From contig CAZMGV010000019.1 in the NCBI GenBank assembly GCA_964565925.1, positions 1 through 64,000 of the forward strand: 64,000 bases of DNA. Direction: 5' to 3'. The notes under the pieces were generated by a model that saw only the letters and a list, made by a program, of their open reading frames with translations, ran no database searches and was not told the DNA's origin. Every line of letters starts with the position of its first letter. Position 1 is the stretch's first letter. The stretch comes from CAZMGV01 sp964565925. GTDB taxonomy: Bacteria; JAGRBM01; JAHCIT01. Of the stretch, positions 50,913-60,155 are shown piece by piece. A program made the position numbers and the translations under genes.

Positions 50913-52256
50913 ATGGAGCCTCCTCACTCTCGCCCCCTTGGCCCCGCCGAATCGGTGCTCTGGAAACTGGATGCAGTCTGTCCCGTCAATGCGGTTGTCT
51001 TCGCGAAAATCCGGGGGACGTTCACCGAAACCCGGCTTAGGGACGGGTTGAACCAGGTCCAGAAAAGACACCCGCTGCTCCGGATGAAAGTGGAACAGAG
51101 CGGTAGCGGATACCGGTTTTCGGATACCGGGGTTCCGCCGGTTCCGCTGCTCTGGATCCACGGCGGCGAAGCGCAGGTGTACGATATCGCCCAGGCCGAA
51201 CTTCGCACGCCGGTACGTCCGCCGGAAGGTCCGCTTATCCGGTGCGTGTGCGTCCAACACGACAGTACAGCTGTCACCGTTATTCTGGCAGCAAACCATG
51301 CGGTGCTCGACGGCCTGTCCAGCTTCTATCTCGTACAGGACCTCTGCGAAGCGATGGCAGATGGCAAAACAACCGCGTCAGAGACTTTCCCCGGTCCCCT
51401 CGAACAGTACCTACCCGCCCGCTGCCGGGGGTTCAGGGGCTGGCTCCGCTACTCCCGATATTTTACCGGAATGCTTTGGACTTTTGCCACAGGCAGCCGC
51501 CCGGAACGATTGAACGCCGGAAAGGCGATGTGCTTTCCGGCAGGTAGCCCTGCTCCGCGTTCTCCATCATTTATCGAGCGCCGTTTTTCCCTGGATTTCA
51601 CAGCAGCCCTACTGGAACAGGCGAAACGGGAAGGTACCACCCTTCACGGTGTGCTCTCGGCAGCATTGCTGAGAGCGGTCTCCCGCGAATTCGCGCTCCC
51701 GCCGGCCCGCCCTGTCTGTCTAGGCTCACTCACCAACATCCGTAAAGACCTCTTCCAGCCCTCACAGACCGGCATTCACGCCACTTTTGGCAAAATCATC
51801 GGACTCTATGTCTCGTCGCTGCCGACACTGCACCGGGTGGATCTGCATGGCAGTTTCTGGAACCTGGCGCGGGAGATCCGGGAAACCGTCAGAACCGGCC
51901 GGGACCGGATGGACGATCTCGTACTCGTTCCGCTCAGTAACCGGCTTCTGAACCGGCTGGGGAGCGGAAAGGACCCGGAAGCGTTTGCCGCGCTCACCGA
52001 GCGACTCAACTTCGGGACCCTGGGCATTACAAATCTCGGTTCGCTGGACGGTTACGAAAAGACCTGGAAAGAAATCTCGCTTGAGTCATACAGTGCCGTC
52101 GTGTCGCCGTCCGTCCTCAACCCGCTGCTTGTCGCAGCGTTCACGTTCCGGCAACGCCTCACGCTCAATTTCATTCATATGGAACCTGTAATCACCCGTG
52201 CCGAAGCGGACCGCGTCGCGGACCAGATGGTCCGTGAACTGGAGACAGTAACCTAA
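50913..52256 (+). CDS. Condensation-domain-type acyltransferase
   Basis: 447 residues of the chloramphenicol-acetyltransferase-like/NRPS condensation superfamily. The active-site HxxxDG is LAANHAVLDGLSSFYLV near residue 130. The N-terminal LGPAESVLWKLD, with GLNQVQKRHPLLRMKVEQ after it, is typical of condensation, WS/DGAT and PapA-like acyltransferases. The second-half motif is NFGTLGITNLGSLD (DFGWG-like position). It would join an acyl thioester or adenylate to an amine or alcohol. It begins five bases after the LuxD/PaaK-like gene, so the pair forms one unit; no carrier protein or thioesterase domain gene is adjacent. Confidence 0.78.
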   Translation: MEPPHSRPLGPAESVLWKLDAVCPVNAVVFAKIRGTFTETRLRDGLNQVQKRHPLLRMKVEQSGSGYRFSDTGVPPVPLLWIHGGEAQVYDIAQAELRTPVRPPEGPLIRCVCVQHDSTAVTVILAANHAVLDGLSSFYLVQDLCEAMADGKTTASETFPGPLEQYLPARCRGFRGWLRYSRYFTGMLWTFATGSRPERLNAGKAMCFPAGSPAPRSPSFIERRFSLDFTAALLEQAKREGTTLHGVLSAALLRAVSREFALPPARPVCLGSLTNIRKDLFQPSQTGIHATFGKIIGLYVSSLPTLHRVDLHGSFWNLAREIRETVRTGRDRMDDLVLVPLSNRLLNRLGSGKDPEAFAALTERLNFGTLGITNLGSLDGYEKTWKEISLESYSAVVSPSVLNPLLVAAFTFRQRLTLNFIHMEPVITRAEADRVADQMVRELETVT

Positions 52257-52273
52257 GGCCCCGGTGGCCAATG

Positions 52274-53383
52274 CTACTTCTGGTCCTTGCGCGCCTCGCC
52301 CTGGGCGTTCTCGATCATCTGGCGGATCAGGAAGCGGCTCCAGGCGCTGCGGTTGGCACCACCGAGCAGCGCGCGCATGTCCTCATAAAGGGCCGGGTCC
52401 TGCAGTAGCGCGCCCATGGTACCTTTGCCCTCTTTCATGCTGCTCATCAGGTCGCGCAGGTCCGCGCTCGTGGCATTCAGGTTTTTGGACGCCTGCCCGA
52501 GCTGGTCCAGCATATTGTGCGGGTCTTTCTGGTAAATCGCGTCGTGTACGATTCCCTTGCCGGTCTCGATCTCTTTGGCGAGCGAGGCGAGCGTGCTGGC
52601 GAACCGGGACAGGTTGTCCATCGTCTCGTTGAACTGTTTCCCGTAGATGATGGTATGAAGGGTTCCGTTACCCTCTTTCACGTCTCCGATGATACCGGTC
52701 AGATTCGCCGAGGCGGACCGCAGCGACGCCGCCGTGGCGCCCGCATCCTCCAGCAGCCTGCGGGGGCCTGTTTCGTAGATCACCGAGTGCATCATTCCTT
52801 TACCCTCTTTCACCTCGCGGGTGATCGCTTCGGTGTGTTCGAGCGTGTCGGAGAGATACTTCGCGGTCTGGGGGTTTAGATACAGATCGATCGCCTTGGC
52901 CGCCTTCCCAGTGACCTGTTCCACGTTTTCCACAATCTGCTGGCCCTTGGCGATGATCGCGCCGAAGTCGAGCGGGTCCTCGCCTATGATCGTCTCACCG
53001 CCCTCCAGTGTGCCGCCTTCCAGATGCCCCTGCTGGATCTCGACGTATTTGTCGCCCAGCAGGCCCAGTGTGCGAACGGTCGGCCTGGCATCCTTGGCCA
53101 ATCGCTTGCCGGTCGCACGGTCGATCACCATATCGACGAACACCCGGGGGTCCGACGGATCTTTCGGCAGATAGATCCGTTTCACCGAACCGATATCGAG
53201 GCCCCGGTAACGGACGGACGCCGATTCGATCAGCCCCGAGACGTCGTTAAAGGTCGTGGTCACCACCATCGTCGGTGCGAGGGGATTATTCTTGCCGCCC
53301 AGCACGATGATCGTCGCCATGAGCCCCACGATCGAGAGCAGCACAAACAGGCCGACCAGAACATTCAGTTTCGCTTTCTGCAT
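52274..53383 (-). CDS. mlaD: MCE-domain lipid-transport protein MlaD-like
   Basis: The substrate-binding part of an Mla-type phospholipid transporter. An N-terminal membrane anchor (LNVLVGLFVLLSIVGLMATIIVL) precedes an MCE domain (TTFNDVSGLIESASVRYRGL...LLGDKYVEI, about 40-140). The C-terminal 200 residues hold four copies of a short motif, [KE]xGxGxxHxxIY-like, at about 191, 235, 272 and 316 (the last diverged to KEGKGTMGALLQ). Such repeats are unusual in MlaD and may form a helical barrel like longer MCE proteins. It follows mlaF by seven bases, in the order mlaE-mlaF-mlaD. Confidence 0.88.
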   Translation of the reverse strand: MQKAKLNVLVGLFVLLSIVGLMATIIVLGGKNNPLAPTMVVTTTFNDVSGLIESASVRYRGLDIGSVKRIYLPKDPSDPRVFVDMVIDRATGKRLAKDARPTVRTLGLLGDKYVEIQQGHLEGGTLEGGETIIGEDPLDFGAIIAKGQQIVENVEQVTGKAAKAIDLYLNPQTAKYLSDTLEHTEAITREVKEGKGMMHSVIYETGPRRLLEDAGATAASLRSASANLTGIIGDVKEGNGTLHTIIYGKQFNETMDNLSRFASTLASLAKEIETGKGIVHDAIYQKDPHNMLDQLGQASKNLNATSADLRDLMSSMKEGKGTMGALLQDPALYEDMRALLGGANRSAWSRFLIRQMIENAQGEARKDQK

Positions 53384-53390
53384 GGTTCCC

Positions 53391-54155
53391 TCACGTTTCG
53401 CTGAGCGGCAGCGTCCCGTCGATAAAGCCCCGGACGAACGGGTTTTCGTGATTCCTGATCTCCTGCTGAGTCCCGACGGCGGCCACTTCCCCGCGGCGGA
53501 TCATGGCAATTCGGTCGGCAACCTCGAATACCGTCGTCATGTCATGGGTGACGACAACGCTCGTCACCTTGATCCGCTGCTGCAGCTTGCGGATCAGTTC
53601 GTTGATCCGGCGGGTATTGGTCGGATCCAGTCCGGTCGACGGTTCATCGTACAGGATGACCTCCGGATCGGTCGCGATTGCCCGGGCAAGCCCCACACGT
53701 TTCTTCATGCCGCCCGACAGGTTCGCGGGGAAGAGGTCCTCCACACCGGGCAGGCCCACCATTTCGAGTTTCTCGGCGACCTTGTCCTTTATTTCCGCTT
53801 CGGAGCACAACTCCTGTTCCCGAAGCGGGAAAGCGATGTTGTCGTAGACGGAGAGCGAATCGAACAGTGCCGCTCCCTGGAACAGCATGCTCACCCGGCG
53901 GCGGACCGGCAACAGGTCGTCTTCACTCAGGGTCGTCACATCGGTACCGTCGAAATAAATATGCCCGCTGTCGGTTTCGAGGAAACCGAGCAGGAGTTTC
54001 AGCAGCACGCTCTTGCCGGTACCGGAACCGCCCAGAAGGCAGATCGTTTCGCCCCGCCGGATGTCGAACGTGATGTCGCGGTGCACCGGCCGGCTGCCGA
54101 ACGCCTTGGCGACGTGTTCGAAACGGATCAGGGGGTTGTCATTTCCGGCCATCAC
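53391..54155 (-). CDS. mlaF: Phospholipid ABC transporter ATP-binding protein MlaF-like
   Basis: Walker A is LLGGSGTGKSVLLK, the Q-loop MLFQGAALFDSLSVYDNIAFP is typical of MlaF, and the signature reads LSGGMKKRVGLARAI. Walker B is ILYDEPSTGLDP and the switch His is in VVTHDM. At 254 residues it is normal length. It energises the MlaE permease; overlap and spacing (14 bases to mlaE) show one operon. Confidence 0.93.
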   Translation of the reverse strand: MMAGNDNPLIRFEHVAKAFGSRPVHRDITFDIRRGETICLLGGSGTGKSVLLKLLLGFLETDSGHIYFDGTDVTTLSEDDLLPVRRRVSMLFQGAALFDSLSVYDNIAFPLREQELCSEAEIKDKVAEKLEMVGLPGVEDLFPANLSGGMKKRVGLARAIATDPEVILYDEPSTGLDPTNTRRINELIRKLQQRIKVTSVVVTHDMTTVFEVADRIAMIRRGEVAAVGTQQEIRNHENPFVRGFIDGTLPLSET

Positions 54156-54169
54156 GGGTCACCTGCCTC

Positions 54170-55054
54170 CTAAAACACCAGCATGAAGATCTTGGTCAGA
54201 ATGAAATCCGCGATCAGGATGACCACCAGCGTCGTCATCACCGTTACCTTTGTCGCCCGGCCTAGACCTTCGGTGCCGCCCGTGACCGACAGTCCCTGCC
54301 GGCAGGCGATCAGCGCCACGAACAGGCCGAAGAACAGCGTCTTGGAAACTCCCGACAGGATATCCTGTGAATGAAGGGACCGGGTGGCGGTCTCGAAGAA
54401 ATATGACGAGCTGATACCGAGCTCCGAATAGCTGATCAGCATGCCGCCGCCGATACCCAGAATATTGGAAAACACCGTCAGCAACGGGAAACAGATAACG
54501 CACGCGAGCACCCGGGGCAGCACGAGCAGCCGCACGGGATCGGCGCCCAGTCCCCGCATGGCATCCACCTGCTCGGTAACCGTCATGGAGCCGATCTCCG
54601 CCGTGATGCCGGAGCCCACGCGGCCGCCCACAAGCAGCGATGTCAGTACCGGACCCAGTTCTCGGACGAAGGCGAACGACACGATGGTTCCGACATAGGT
54701 CTTGGCGCCGAACCGGGCGAGACCTTCGGCCAGCTGAAGGGCCAGCACCATGCCGGTAAACACCGACGCCACCATGGCGATACCGATGCTTTTCACGCCA
54801 ATCTCAAACATCTGGTCCATGAACTGGTGCGCCGGCCAGCGGCGGGCCGCGATCCGCTTGCAGACATCCCAGAACAACCGGGCGACTTCGCCGATGCCGG
54901 CGAAGGTATCGAGCGACACGTCGCCCAGACCACTGAGTGTTTTTTCACTGGTATGAGCCGCCATCAGGACCGGTTTCTCGATACCGACTTCAAGTCCTTT
55001 CCCGATCCCCTTGCCGAGACCGTTCAGCATGTTCTTGCCGCTGGGCATTTCCAT
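54170..55054 (-). CDS. mlaE: Phospholipid ABC transporter permease MlaE-like
   Basis: Inner-membrane permease of the Mla pathway. Family hallmarks: FTGMVLALQLAEGLARFGAK, FVRELGPVLTSLLVGGRVGSGITAEIGSM (the EIGTM motif), and DPVRLLVLPRVLACVICFPLL. About five membrane helices follow a 60-residue N-terminal cytosolic extension. Its ATG overlaps the stop of the upstream lipoprotein gene (TGATG). Confidence 0.93.
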   Translation of the reverse strand: MEMPSGKNMLNGLGKGIGKGLEVGIEKPVLMAAHTSEKTLSGLGDVSLDTFAGIGEVARLFWDVCKRIAARRWPAHQFMDQMFEIGVKSIGIAMVASVFTGMVLALQLAEGLARFGAKTYVGTIVSFAFVRELGPVLTSLLVGGRVGSGITAEIGSMTVTEQVDAMRGLGADPVRLLVLPRVLACVICFPLLTVFSNILGIGGGMLISYSELGISSSYFFETATRSLHSQDILSGVSKTLFFGLFVALIACRQGLSVTGGTEGLGRATKVTVMTTLVVILIADFILTKIFMLVF

Positions 55055-55569
55055 CAGCGCAGGTCCTCGAAGCCCTTCACAAACCGTTCACAGACGGGTC
55101 GCATCGCCTCGAACGCGTCCGGGCGGGAGGTGCAGGAGAAGTCGAAAATGCAGCGGTCTTTTTTCAGTACGGCCACATAGAGCTGGATCGGAACGCCGTC
55201 CAGCTTCCCCTTCAGTTCCAGTTCGAACGCCTCCCGTCCGGCCAGCGGGAACAGCCCTTCCCGCAGGCGGAGTTGCTCCGTGATTCCGTACAGGAGGTTT
55301 TCTGCCAGACGCCGGAGCGGCGAGTCCTCGTACCGGTTGCAGGTTGAATTGACCGACATATACGAACCCGTCGACGAATCGCGGAAGCTGAGATCGCCGT
55401 ATTCTTCCGGACGTTCGACAGCCCAGGGCGGACCCGGTTCGCCGATCCGGTAGCGAATCTTATCGCGGGTCACGACTCCACCGGTATACGACGCGCGGGG
55501 CCCCGAACAGGCGACAGCAATCAGTACCGCTCCGGCAGCGAAAACCGTTTTCAGAAGGTTTGGAGACAC
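55054..55569 (-). CDS. Lipoprotein of unknown function at the head of the mla operon
   Basis: 171 residues from a GTG start. The signal MSPNLLKTVFAAGAVLIAVACSG ends in a lipobox-like AVAC. The mature protein contains IRYRIGEPGPPWAVERPEEY and SVNSTCNRYEDSPLRRLAENLLYGI, which I recall in outer-membrane-linked hypothetical lipoproteins next to Mla genes in deltaproteobacteria. It overlaps mlaE by one base and may be an Mla partner. Confidence 0.65.
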   Translation of the reverse strand: MSPNLLKTVFAAGAVLIAVACSGPRASYTGGVVTRDKIRYRIGEPGPPWAVERPEEYGDLSFRDSSTGSYMSVNSTCNRYEDSPLRRLAENLLYGITEQLRLREGLFPLAGREAFELELKGKLDGVPIQLYVAVLKKDRCIFDFSCTSRPDAFEAMRPVCERFVKGFEDLR

Positions 55570-55631
55570 GCCCTGAATCTAACAGACCGGGCGCCCATCC
55601 GGTAGATGGCGCCACCGGACGAATGAACCGG

Positions 55632-56654
55632 TCAGCCACCCTTACGGGCGACCGTATCCGGCCCTAGCCACCGGAGGCGGGCGAAATAGTCGGCCGGGCG
55701 GACGAGATCGATCCCCTCTTTTTTCAGTTCAGGCACATGGCGCTTGAGCACGCTGATAGTGCCCGGCTTGGGGTGCCCGATGGCGATCCCGTGACCGTGT
55801 TTCTTCACCAGTTTGATCAGCTCGGCATACTGCTTTTCGATCACCGGCTCGGCCGGATCGTCGTCCAGAAATACATTCCGGCCCAGAGCGGGGATACCCA
55901 GGTCTATTGCCACCTCATATGCCTTCGATGAACCGATGGTGCGGGAGTCCAGGAAAAACAGCCCCGTACCGACCAGCGGCTTCAGGGCCGCCCGGATCTT
56001 GTTCGGGTCGCTGGTCATGGCCGATCCCATGTGGTTGTTCATGCCGACCGGGCGGATTTTCACCAGTGCGTCTTTCACCCGTTTTTCGATTTCATCATCC
56101 GGCATGCTCCGGAGCAGGCAGTCCTCGCACGGATCCGGTTTGGGCCAGCCCTTGTACTCCATCGGCATATGGAGCATGTACTGCCGCCCGTCGGCCTGCA
56201 GGAGTCCCAGCGCCTCGTCGGTGCCGTCGGCGTTGGGAAGCACGGAAAAAGTCAGGTCCGGACTGAGCGGGAGCAGTTCCTTGAACCCCGGCCGGTAGGC
56301 ACCGATGTCGTCGATCACAATCAGCACGAACGGCCGCCCGAGCGGCTTCTGCACCGGGCCCTCGGGATGCGGAAGATCCGGAGGTTCATAGATGGCGGCC
56401 GGGCCGTCCGCCGGAGGCGGCACAGAGACCGGATGCCCCAGGATCCGGCCGACACCCCGGGAGAGACGCACAGAAGCTTTCTCATAAACCCGGTGGACCG
56501 GACCGCTGGCGCCCAGAATGGTTCCCACGACGAAAGCGACGGCGGCAATTACCGCCAGGGGCCGCCAGTCGCTGTCCGTATTGTGCCGTGCCGGCGCATG
56601 CTTGGGCCGGGTCCTGGCCGGTGGCGGCGGGCGGGATGAGTGTTTATCGCTCAC
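55632..56654 (-). CDS. Divergent polysaccharide deacetylase family protein
   Basis: A basic, Pro/Arg-rich cytosolic start (about 30 residues) is followed by a membrane anchor (LAVIAAVAFVVGTILGA, about 33-49). The periplasmic domain carries VLIVIDDIGAYRPG, FSVLPNADGTDEAL, HMPMEYKGWPKPDP, MNNHMGSAMTSDPNKIR and FFLDSRTIGSSKAYEVA, the divergent polysaccharide deacetylase (YibQ-like) signature. Likely acts on cell wall or lipid-linked glycan. It overlaps the ctpA stop by four bases (ATGA) and belongs to the ftsEX-envC-ctpA series. Confidence 0.88.
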   Translation of the reverse strand: MSDKHSSRPPPPARTRPKHAPARHNTDSDWRPLAVIAAVAFVVGTILGASGPVHRVYEKASVRLSRGVGRILGHPVSVPPPADGPAAIYEPPDLPHPEGPVQKPLGRPFVLIVIDDIGAYRPGFKELLPLSPDLTFSVLPNADGTDEALGLLQADGRQYMLHMPMEYKGWPKPDPCEDCLLRSMPDDEIEKRVKDALVKIRPVGMNNHMGSAMTSDPNKIRAALKPLVGTGLFFLDSRTIGSSKAYEVAIDLGIPALGRNVFLDDDPAEPVIEKQYAELIKLVKKHGHGIAIGHPKPGTISVLKRHVPELKKEGIDLVRPADYFARLRWLGPDTVARKGG

Positions 56655-57967
56655 GGGTTCGCAAGCTGCGGTTTAGGCCCCCGGAATACATTATAGCTCT
56701 TGAGTACCTGGAGCCCGCGCTGAAGCTGCACGTCCACCAGGTTGCGTTCGCCCGGGGTCAGCTCGCCCGGTTTCGACGGGGCTTTCTCGGACCTGTCGGA
56801 CACTTCAGGGTTGGCGATCGAGCCGCGCAGATCCGACTCCTTGAACCCGTTCAGGCCCCCCATCCCGTCACCCGGAAGGGTTTCTTTCGAAGTCACCAGC
56901 ACGTCCGGAATAATGCCCAGACCCTGGATCGAATGGCCTGAGGGGGTGAAATAGAGCGCGGTCGTAAGCTTGAGCGCCGAGCCGTCCTCTTCCAGTTCAA
57001 TGATTGTCTGGACACTGCCCTTGCCGAAGCTGGGTTCGCCGACGACCACGGCCCGGCCGTGGTCGCGCAGCGCGCCGGCGAGCACTTCGGAGGCCGACGC
57101 CGAGCCGCCGTCGATGAGGATGACGATCGGGTATTCGCGCTTCACATCATTGGGCTTGGCATAAGCCTTGTATTCCTGCCCGGCGATACGGCCCTTCGTA
57201 TAAACAATCAGGCCGGACTCGAGGAACTCGTCGGCGATCTCGATGGCGGAATTCAGCGTGCCGCCGGGATTGCCGCGCAGGTCGATCAGCAGTCCTTTAA
57301 GGTTATTCTTCTCAAGCTTCTTGAGCTCCTTGTCGAACTCCCGGTCGGACTCCTCCTGGAACTGGGAGAGCCGCAACCGGCCGTAGCCCGCCTCGATCAT
57401 GTCGCCCCTGACTGATTTGGTCTGGATAACGGCGCGCTTGATCTTGAAGTCGCGCGGTTCGGTCCAGCCGTCCCGCATGACAGTCAGGATGCAGGTGGTG
57501 CCCGGTTCGCCGCGCATTCTTTCGACCGCTTCCGTGAGCGACATGTCATGTGCGACGACGCCGTCGATCTTCATGATGATGTCGCCGGACTTGATCCCGG
57601 ACGTCGCCGCAGGCGTATCCTCGATCGGGGCGATGACCGTTATCTCGTTTTCACGGGCGCCGACCTCGAGCCCCAGGCCGCCGAAATTCCCGGAGATCGC
57701 ACTCCGGAACTCCTTGAACTTGTCCGCATTGAAATAGGCCGAGTGCGGGTCCAGATGCTCGAGCATACCGCCAATCGCCGCTTCGACGAGATCGGAGTAG
57801 GAGACCTCCTCAACGTAGGCGTCCTTCACGACGGTGATGGCGCGGGCCAGCACCTTCAGTTTCGTGTATTTCGCATCCGCCGCGACGATCGCGCCCCAGA
57901 TACCGCCGGCGAGAACGGCGGCAATCGCCACAGCCACGGCGGCACGACGGAAATTCTTGTTTCGCAT
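56651..57967 (-). CDS. ctpA: C-terminal processing peptidase (S41)
   Basis: A periplasmic serine protease with a Ser/Lys dyad. After a membrane signal (AAVAVAIAAVLAGGIWGAIVA) come a PDZ domain (LGLEVGARENEITVIAPIEDTPAATSGIKSGDIIMKIDG) and the S41 core: LRGNPGGTLNSAI, ILIDGGSASASEVLAGALRDHGRA (catalytic Ser) and GEPSFGKGSVQTIIEL (catalytic Lys). ATG at 57967 (MRNKNFRR) is chosen. Its place after envC suggests it trims envelope proteins, as Prc does with murein hydrolases. Confidence 0.92.
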   Translation of the reverse strand: MRNKNFRRAAVAVAIAAVLAGGIWGAIVAADAKYTKLKVLARAITVVKDAYVEEVSYSDLVEAAIGGMLEHLDPHSAYFNADKFKEFRSAISGNFGGLGLEVGARENEITVIAPIEDTPAATSGIKSGDIIMKIDGVVAHDMSLTEAVERMRGEPGTTCILTVMRDGWTEPRDFKIKRAVIQTKSVRGDMIEAGYGRLRLSQFQEESDREFDKELKKLEKNNLKGLLIDLRGNPGGTLNSAIEIADEFLESGLIVYTKGRIAGQEYKAYAKPNDVKREYPIVILIDGGSASASEVLAGALRDHGRAVVVGEPSFGKGSVQTIIELEEDGSALKLTTALYFTPSGHSIQGLGIIPDVLVTSKETLPGDGMGGLNGFKESDLRGSIANPEVSDRSEKAPSKPGELTPGERNLVDVQLQRGLQVLKSYNVFRGPKPQLANP

Positions 57968-58006
57968 GAGCGGGATATTCCTTACTCCGGTCAACGGACC
58001 GGGCCG

Positions 58007-59254
58007 TTATTCGGGGAGCAGCCAGCCGGCGGGATCCAGAGGCTGCCCGCCCTGACGGATTTCAAAGTAGCATGCGGCGCCTACCAGCGATCCGCTATCA
58101 CCCACCAGGGCGATAGCTTCACGGCCCTGCACCCGGTCGCCTGGTTTCTTGAGCAATTTCGCCGCATGGGCGTATACCGAATAAAATGTATCGCCGTGGT
58201 CAATAATTATCAAATTACCGTAGCCTTGCATGCGGTCCGCAAACACCACCACACCCGGGTAGACCGCCTCGATAGGGGCACCCGCGGTCGCCTTGATCGT
58301 CACGCCGTTGTTCACCGTCACGGTTCCGAACTCCGGATGTACGTAGCGCCCGAACTCGGAGATGATTTTCCCCTTCACCGGGTAGGCCAGTGCACGCTTG
58401 AACGAGGCGAAGTCGAGCGGATTGCCACTGGCGTCCATCAGTGCCTGCCCGCCTGCCAGCATCTGGCTGCGGATACGGAGTCCGATCACTTCAATGACAT
58501 GCGACAACCGGTCGCGCGAACTGGTGATTTCACGGGCCGCCTTTTCGTAGGAAATTCTTTCATCCCGGATCGATGAAAGAATCATCATGCGCTCGTCGCG
58601 TTCCTTGAGTATCTCGGCCCTCGTATCTTCAAGCCGGCGCTTGGCGAGTTCCCGGTCCACCTGGCGGGCCTCGATAAACGCGCGGCCTTCGATCAGCAGC
58701 TGTTCGGAGCGTTCGTGCTCCCGGAGCAGCCCCCGGTCATGGTCGAGAACGCGGCCCATGTAGAGTAACCGTCTCTGGAGCTGCGCGGGGGTGTCGGCAC
58801 CGAGTGCCAGCTTGAGCGACGCGGCCGGGCCGGCTTTGTACATGCCCCGGAGCCTGAACGAGATCCGGCTCTGCAGTTCGCCGATCTTCTTCTCAAGACC
58901 CGCAATCTCTTCTTCACGGAGCCTGAGCGTTTCATCCAGGCTTTCAATATCCCTCTCGATCTTGCGCCGTCCACGCTCCAGCTGCTCAAGGTCTTCTTCG
59001 AGCGAATCCATCGTGCTGAGAAGTCCCGCCTCGTCCTTGCGGGCCTTCTTGATGTTCTCGCGCTCTTCGGCGAGCAGTTTCTGCAGGCGTTTCAGTTCAT
59101 CTTCGCTATGCGAGCGCTGGGCCTCAAGATCAGGAGAGTTCTCTTCCGCCCGTATCCGCTCCGGTGACAGGGATACAGCCATGCAGGCCGTCAGGCACAC
59201 GGCCAGAGATAGCGCCGGGTACCGGACTCGTTTAGCGGAGAGTTTCATGTCCAT
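58007..59254 (-). CDS. envC: EnvC-like murein hydrolase activator (coiled coil + LytM)
   Basis: A signal peptide is followed by about 220 residues of coiled coil (EDELKRLQKLLAEERENIKK and on) and a C-terminal LytM/M23 domain. In true metallopeptidases the zinc ligands are HxxxD and HxH; here the first site reads NNGVTIKA and the second YAHAAKL, so ligands are missing. This is the EnvC pattern: it activates amidases instead of cutting itself. GGGAGGGG six bases before ATG 59254. It lies next to ftsX, its known partner at the septum. Confidence 0.9.
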   Translation of the reverse strand: MDMKLSAKRVRYPALSLAVCLTACMAVSLSPERIRAEENSPDLEAQRSHSEDELKRLQKLLAEERENIKKARKDEAGLLSTMDSLEEDLEQLERGRRKIERDIESLDETLRLREEEIAGLEKKIGELQSRISFRLRGMYKAGPAASLKLALGADTPAQLQRRLLYMGRVLDHDRGLLREHERSEQLLIEGRAFIEARQVDRELAKRRLEDTRAEILKERDERMMILSSIRDERISYEKAAREITSSRDRLSHVIEVIGLRIRSQMLAGGQALMDASGNPLDFASFKRALAYPVKGKIISEFGRYVHPEFGTVTVNNGVTIKATAGAPIEAVYPGVVVFADRMQGYGNLIIIDHGDTFYSVYAHAAKLLKKPGDRVQGREAIALVGDSGSLVGAACYFEIRQGGQPLDPAGWLLPE

Positions 59255-59270
59255 GTCCGGCCCCTCCCTT

Positions 59271-60155
59271 TCAGGTCCGGATATGCCGGTGCGCGGCGAT
59301 CAGGCTCGAAAAAAGTCCGGTCAGCATGCAGGCAAGCGCCAGCAGGATAACCGTGCCGGGCCCAAGGAACACCGGCGCGAAACTGCCGAACCAGTTCTGG
59401 AAGGCGGTCTCGAACCGGGGTGCAAAGACCGCGAAAATGCCGCCCAGCGTGCCGAGTCCGAATACCGACGCCAGCAATCCGCTGATCATCCCCTCGATCA
59501 TATAAGGAGCCTTGATAAAGGCGTCGGTCGCCCCGACAAGCCGCAGGATTTCGATTTCGTCCCGACGTGCGAAGATAACGAGCTGTATGGTGTTCGACAC
59601 CGCACCCAGAGTGATAATCAGCAGGAAAGTCCCCAGCAGAGCGCCGGCCAGCTGAATGAAGGACAGAAGGGCGTCGTACCGGTCGATCCAGCCCTCGCCG
59701 TACTGGACCTCTTCGACGGCGGCGAACTTCCCGGCGCGCCCGGCCAGTTCCTTGATGTTGGGGCCGTCGCGGTATTCGGATTTCACTCCGATCTCGACCG
59801 ACGCCGGCAGTGGGTTGGTCGTGAGACCGTCCAGGGCGCCGGCCATGGGACCCAGATCCGCCTTGAACCGCTTGATGGCCAGTTCCGGCGACACATACTC
59901 GGCGGTTGCCACCGCCGGGTCATGCTGCATCGCCTCGATCACGGCCGATATGTCCTTCGCCTCGATCCCGGGCTTCAGGAACGCGACCACCTGCAGTTCG
60001 CTGCCCCAGCGTTCGACCAATGCGTTGATGTTGCGGAGCACCAGCAGGTAGCCCGAAAACACCAGCACCATCATGCCGAAACCGAAGACGACCCTGAGGT
60101 GCAGCCCCAGCTCCTCACGATAGTTCCGGACTGCCCGGATCAGGAAATACATCAT
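59271..60155 (-). CDS. ftsX: Cell division ABC transporter permease FtsX
   Basis: The N-terminal YFLIRAVRNYREELGLHLRVVFGFGMMVLVFSGYLLVLR holds the first membrane helix, followed by a large periplasmic loop (AFLKPGIEAKDISAV...) that contacts EnvC. The C-terminal FtsX core has LLGTFLLIITLGAVSNTIQLVIFARRDEIEILRLVGATDAFI, the conserved block. At 294 residues it is normal. Four-base overlap with ftsE. Confidence 0.93.
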   Translation of the reverse strand: MMYFLIRAVRNYREELGLHLRVVFGFGMMVLVFSGYLLVLRNINALVERWGSELQVVAFLKPGIEAKDISAVIEAMQHDPAVATAEYVSPELAIKRFKADLGPMAGALDGLTTNPLPASVEIGVKSEYRDGPNIKELAGRAGKFAAVEEVQYGEGWIDRYDALLSFIQLAGALLGTFLLIITLGAVSNTIQLVIFARRDEIEILRLVGATDAFIKAPYMIEGMISGLLASVFGLGTLGGIFAVFAPRFETAFQNWFGSFAPVFLGPGTVILLALACMLTGLFSSLIAAHRHIRT

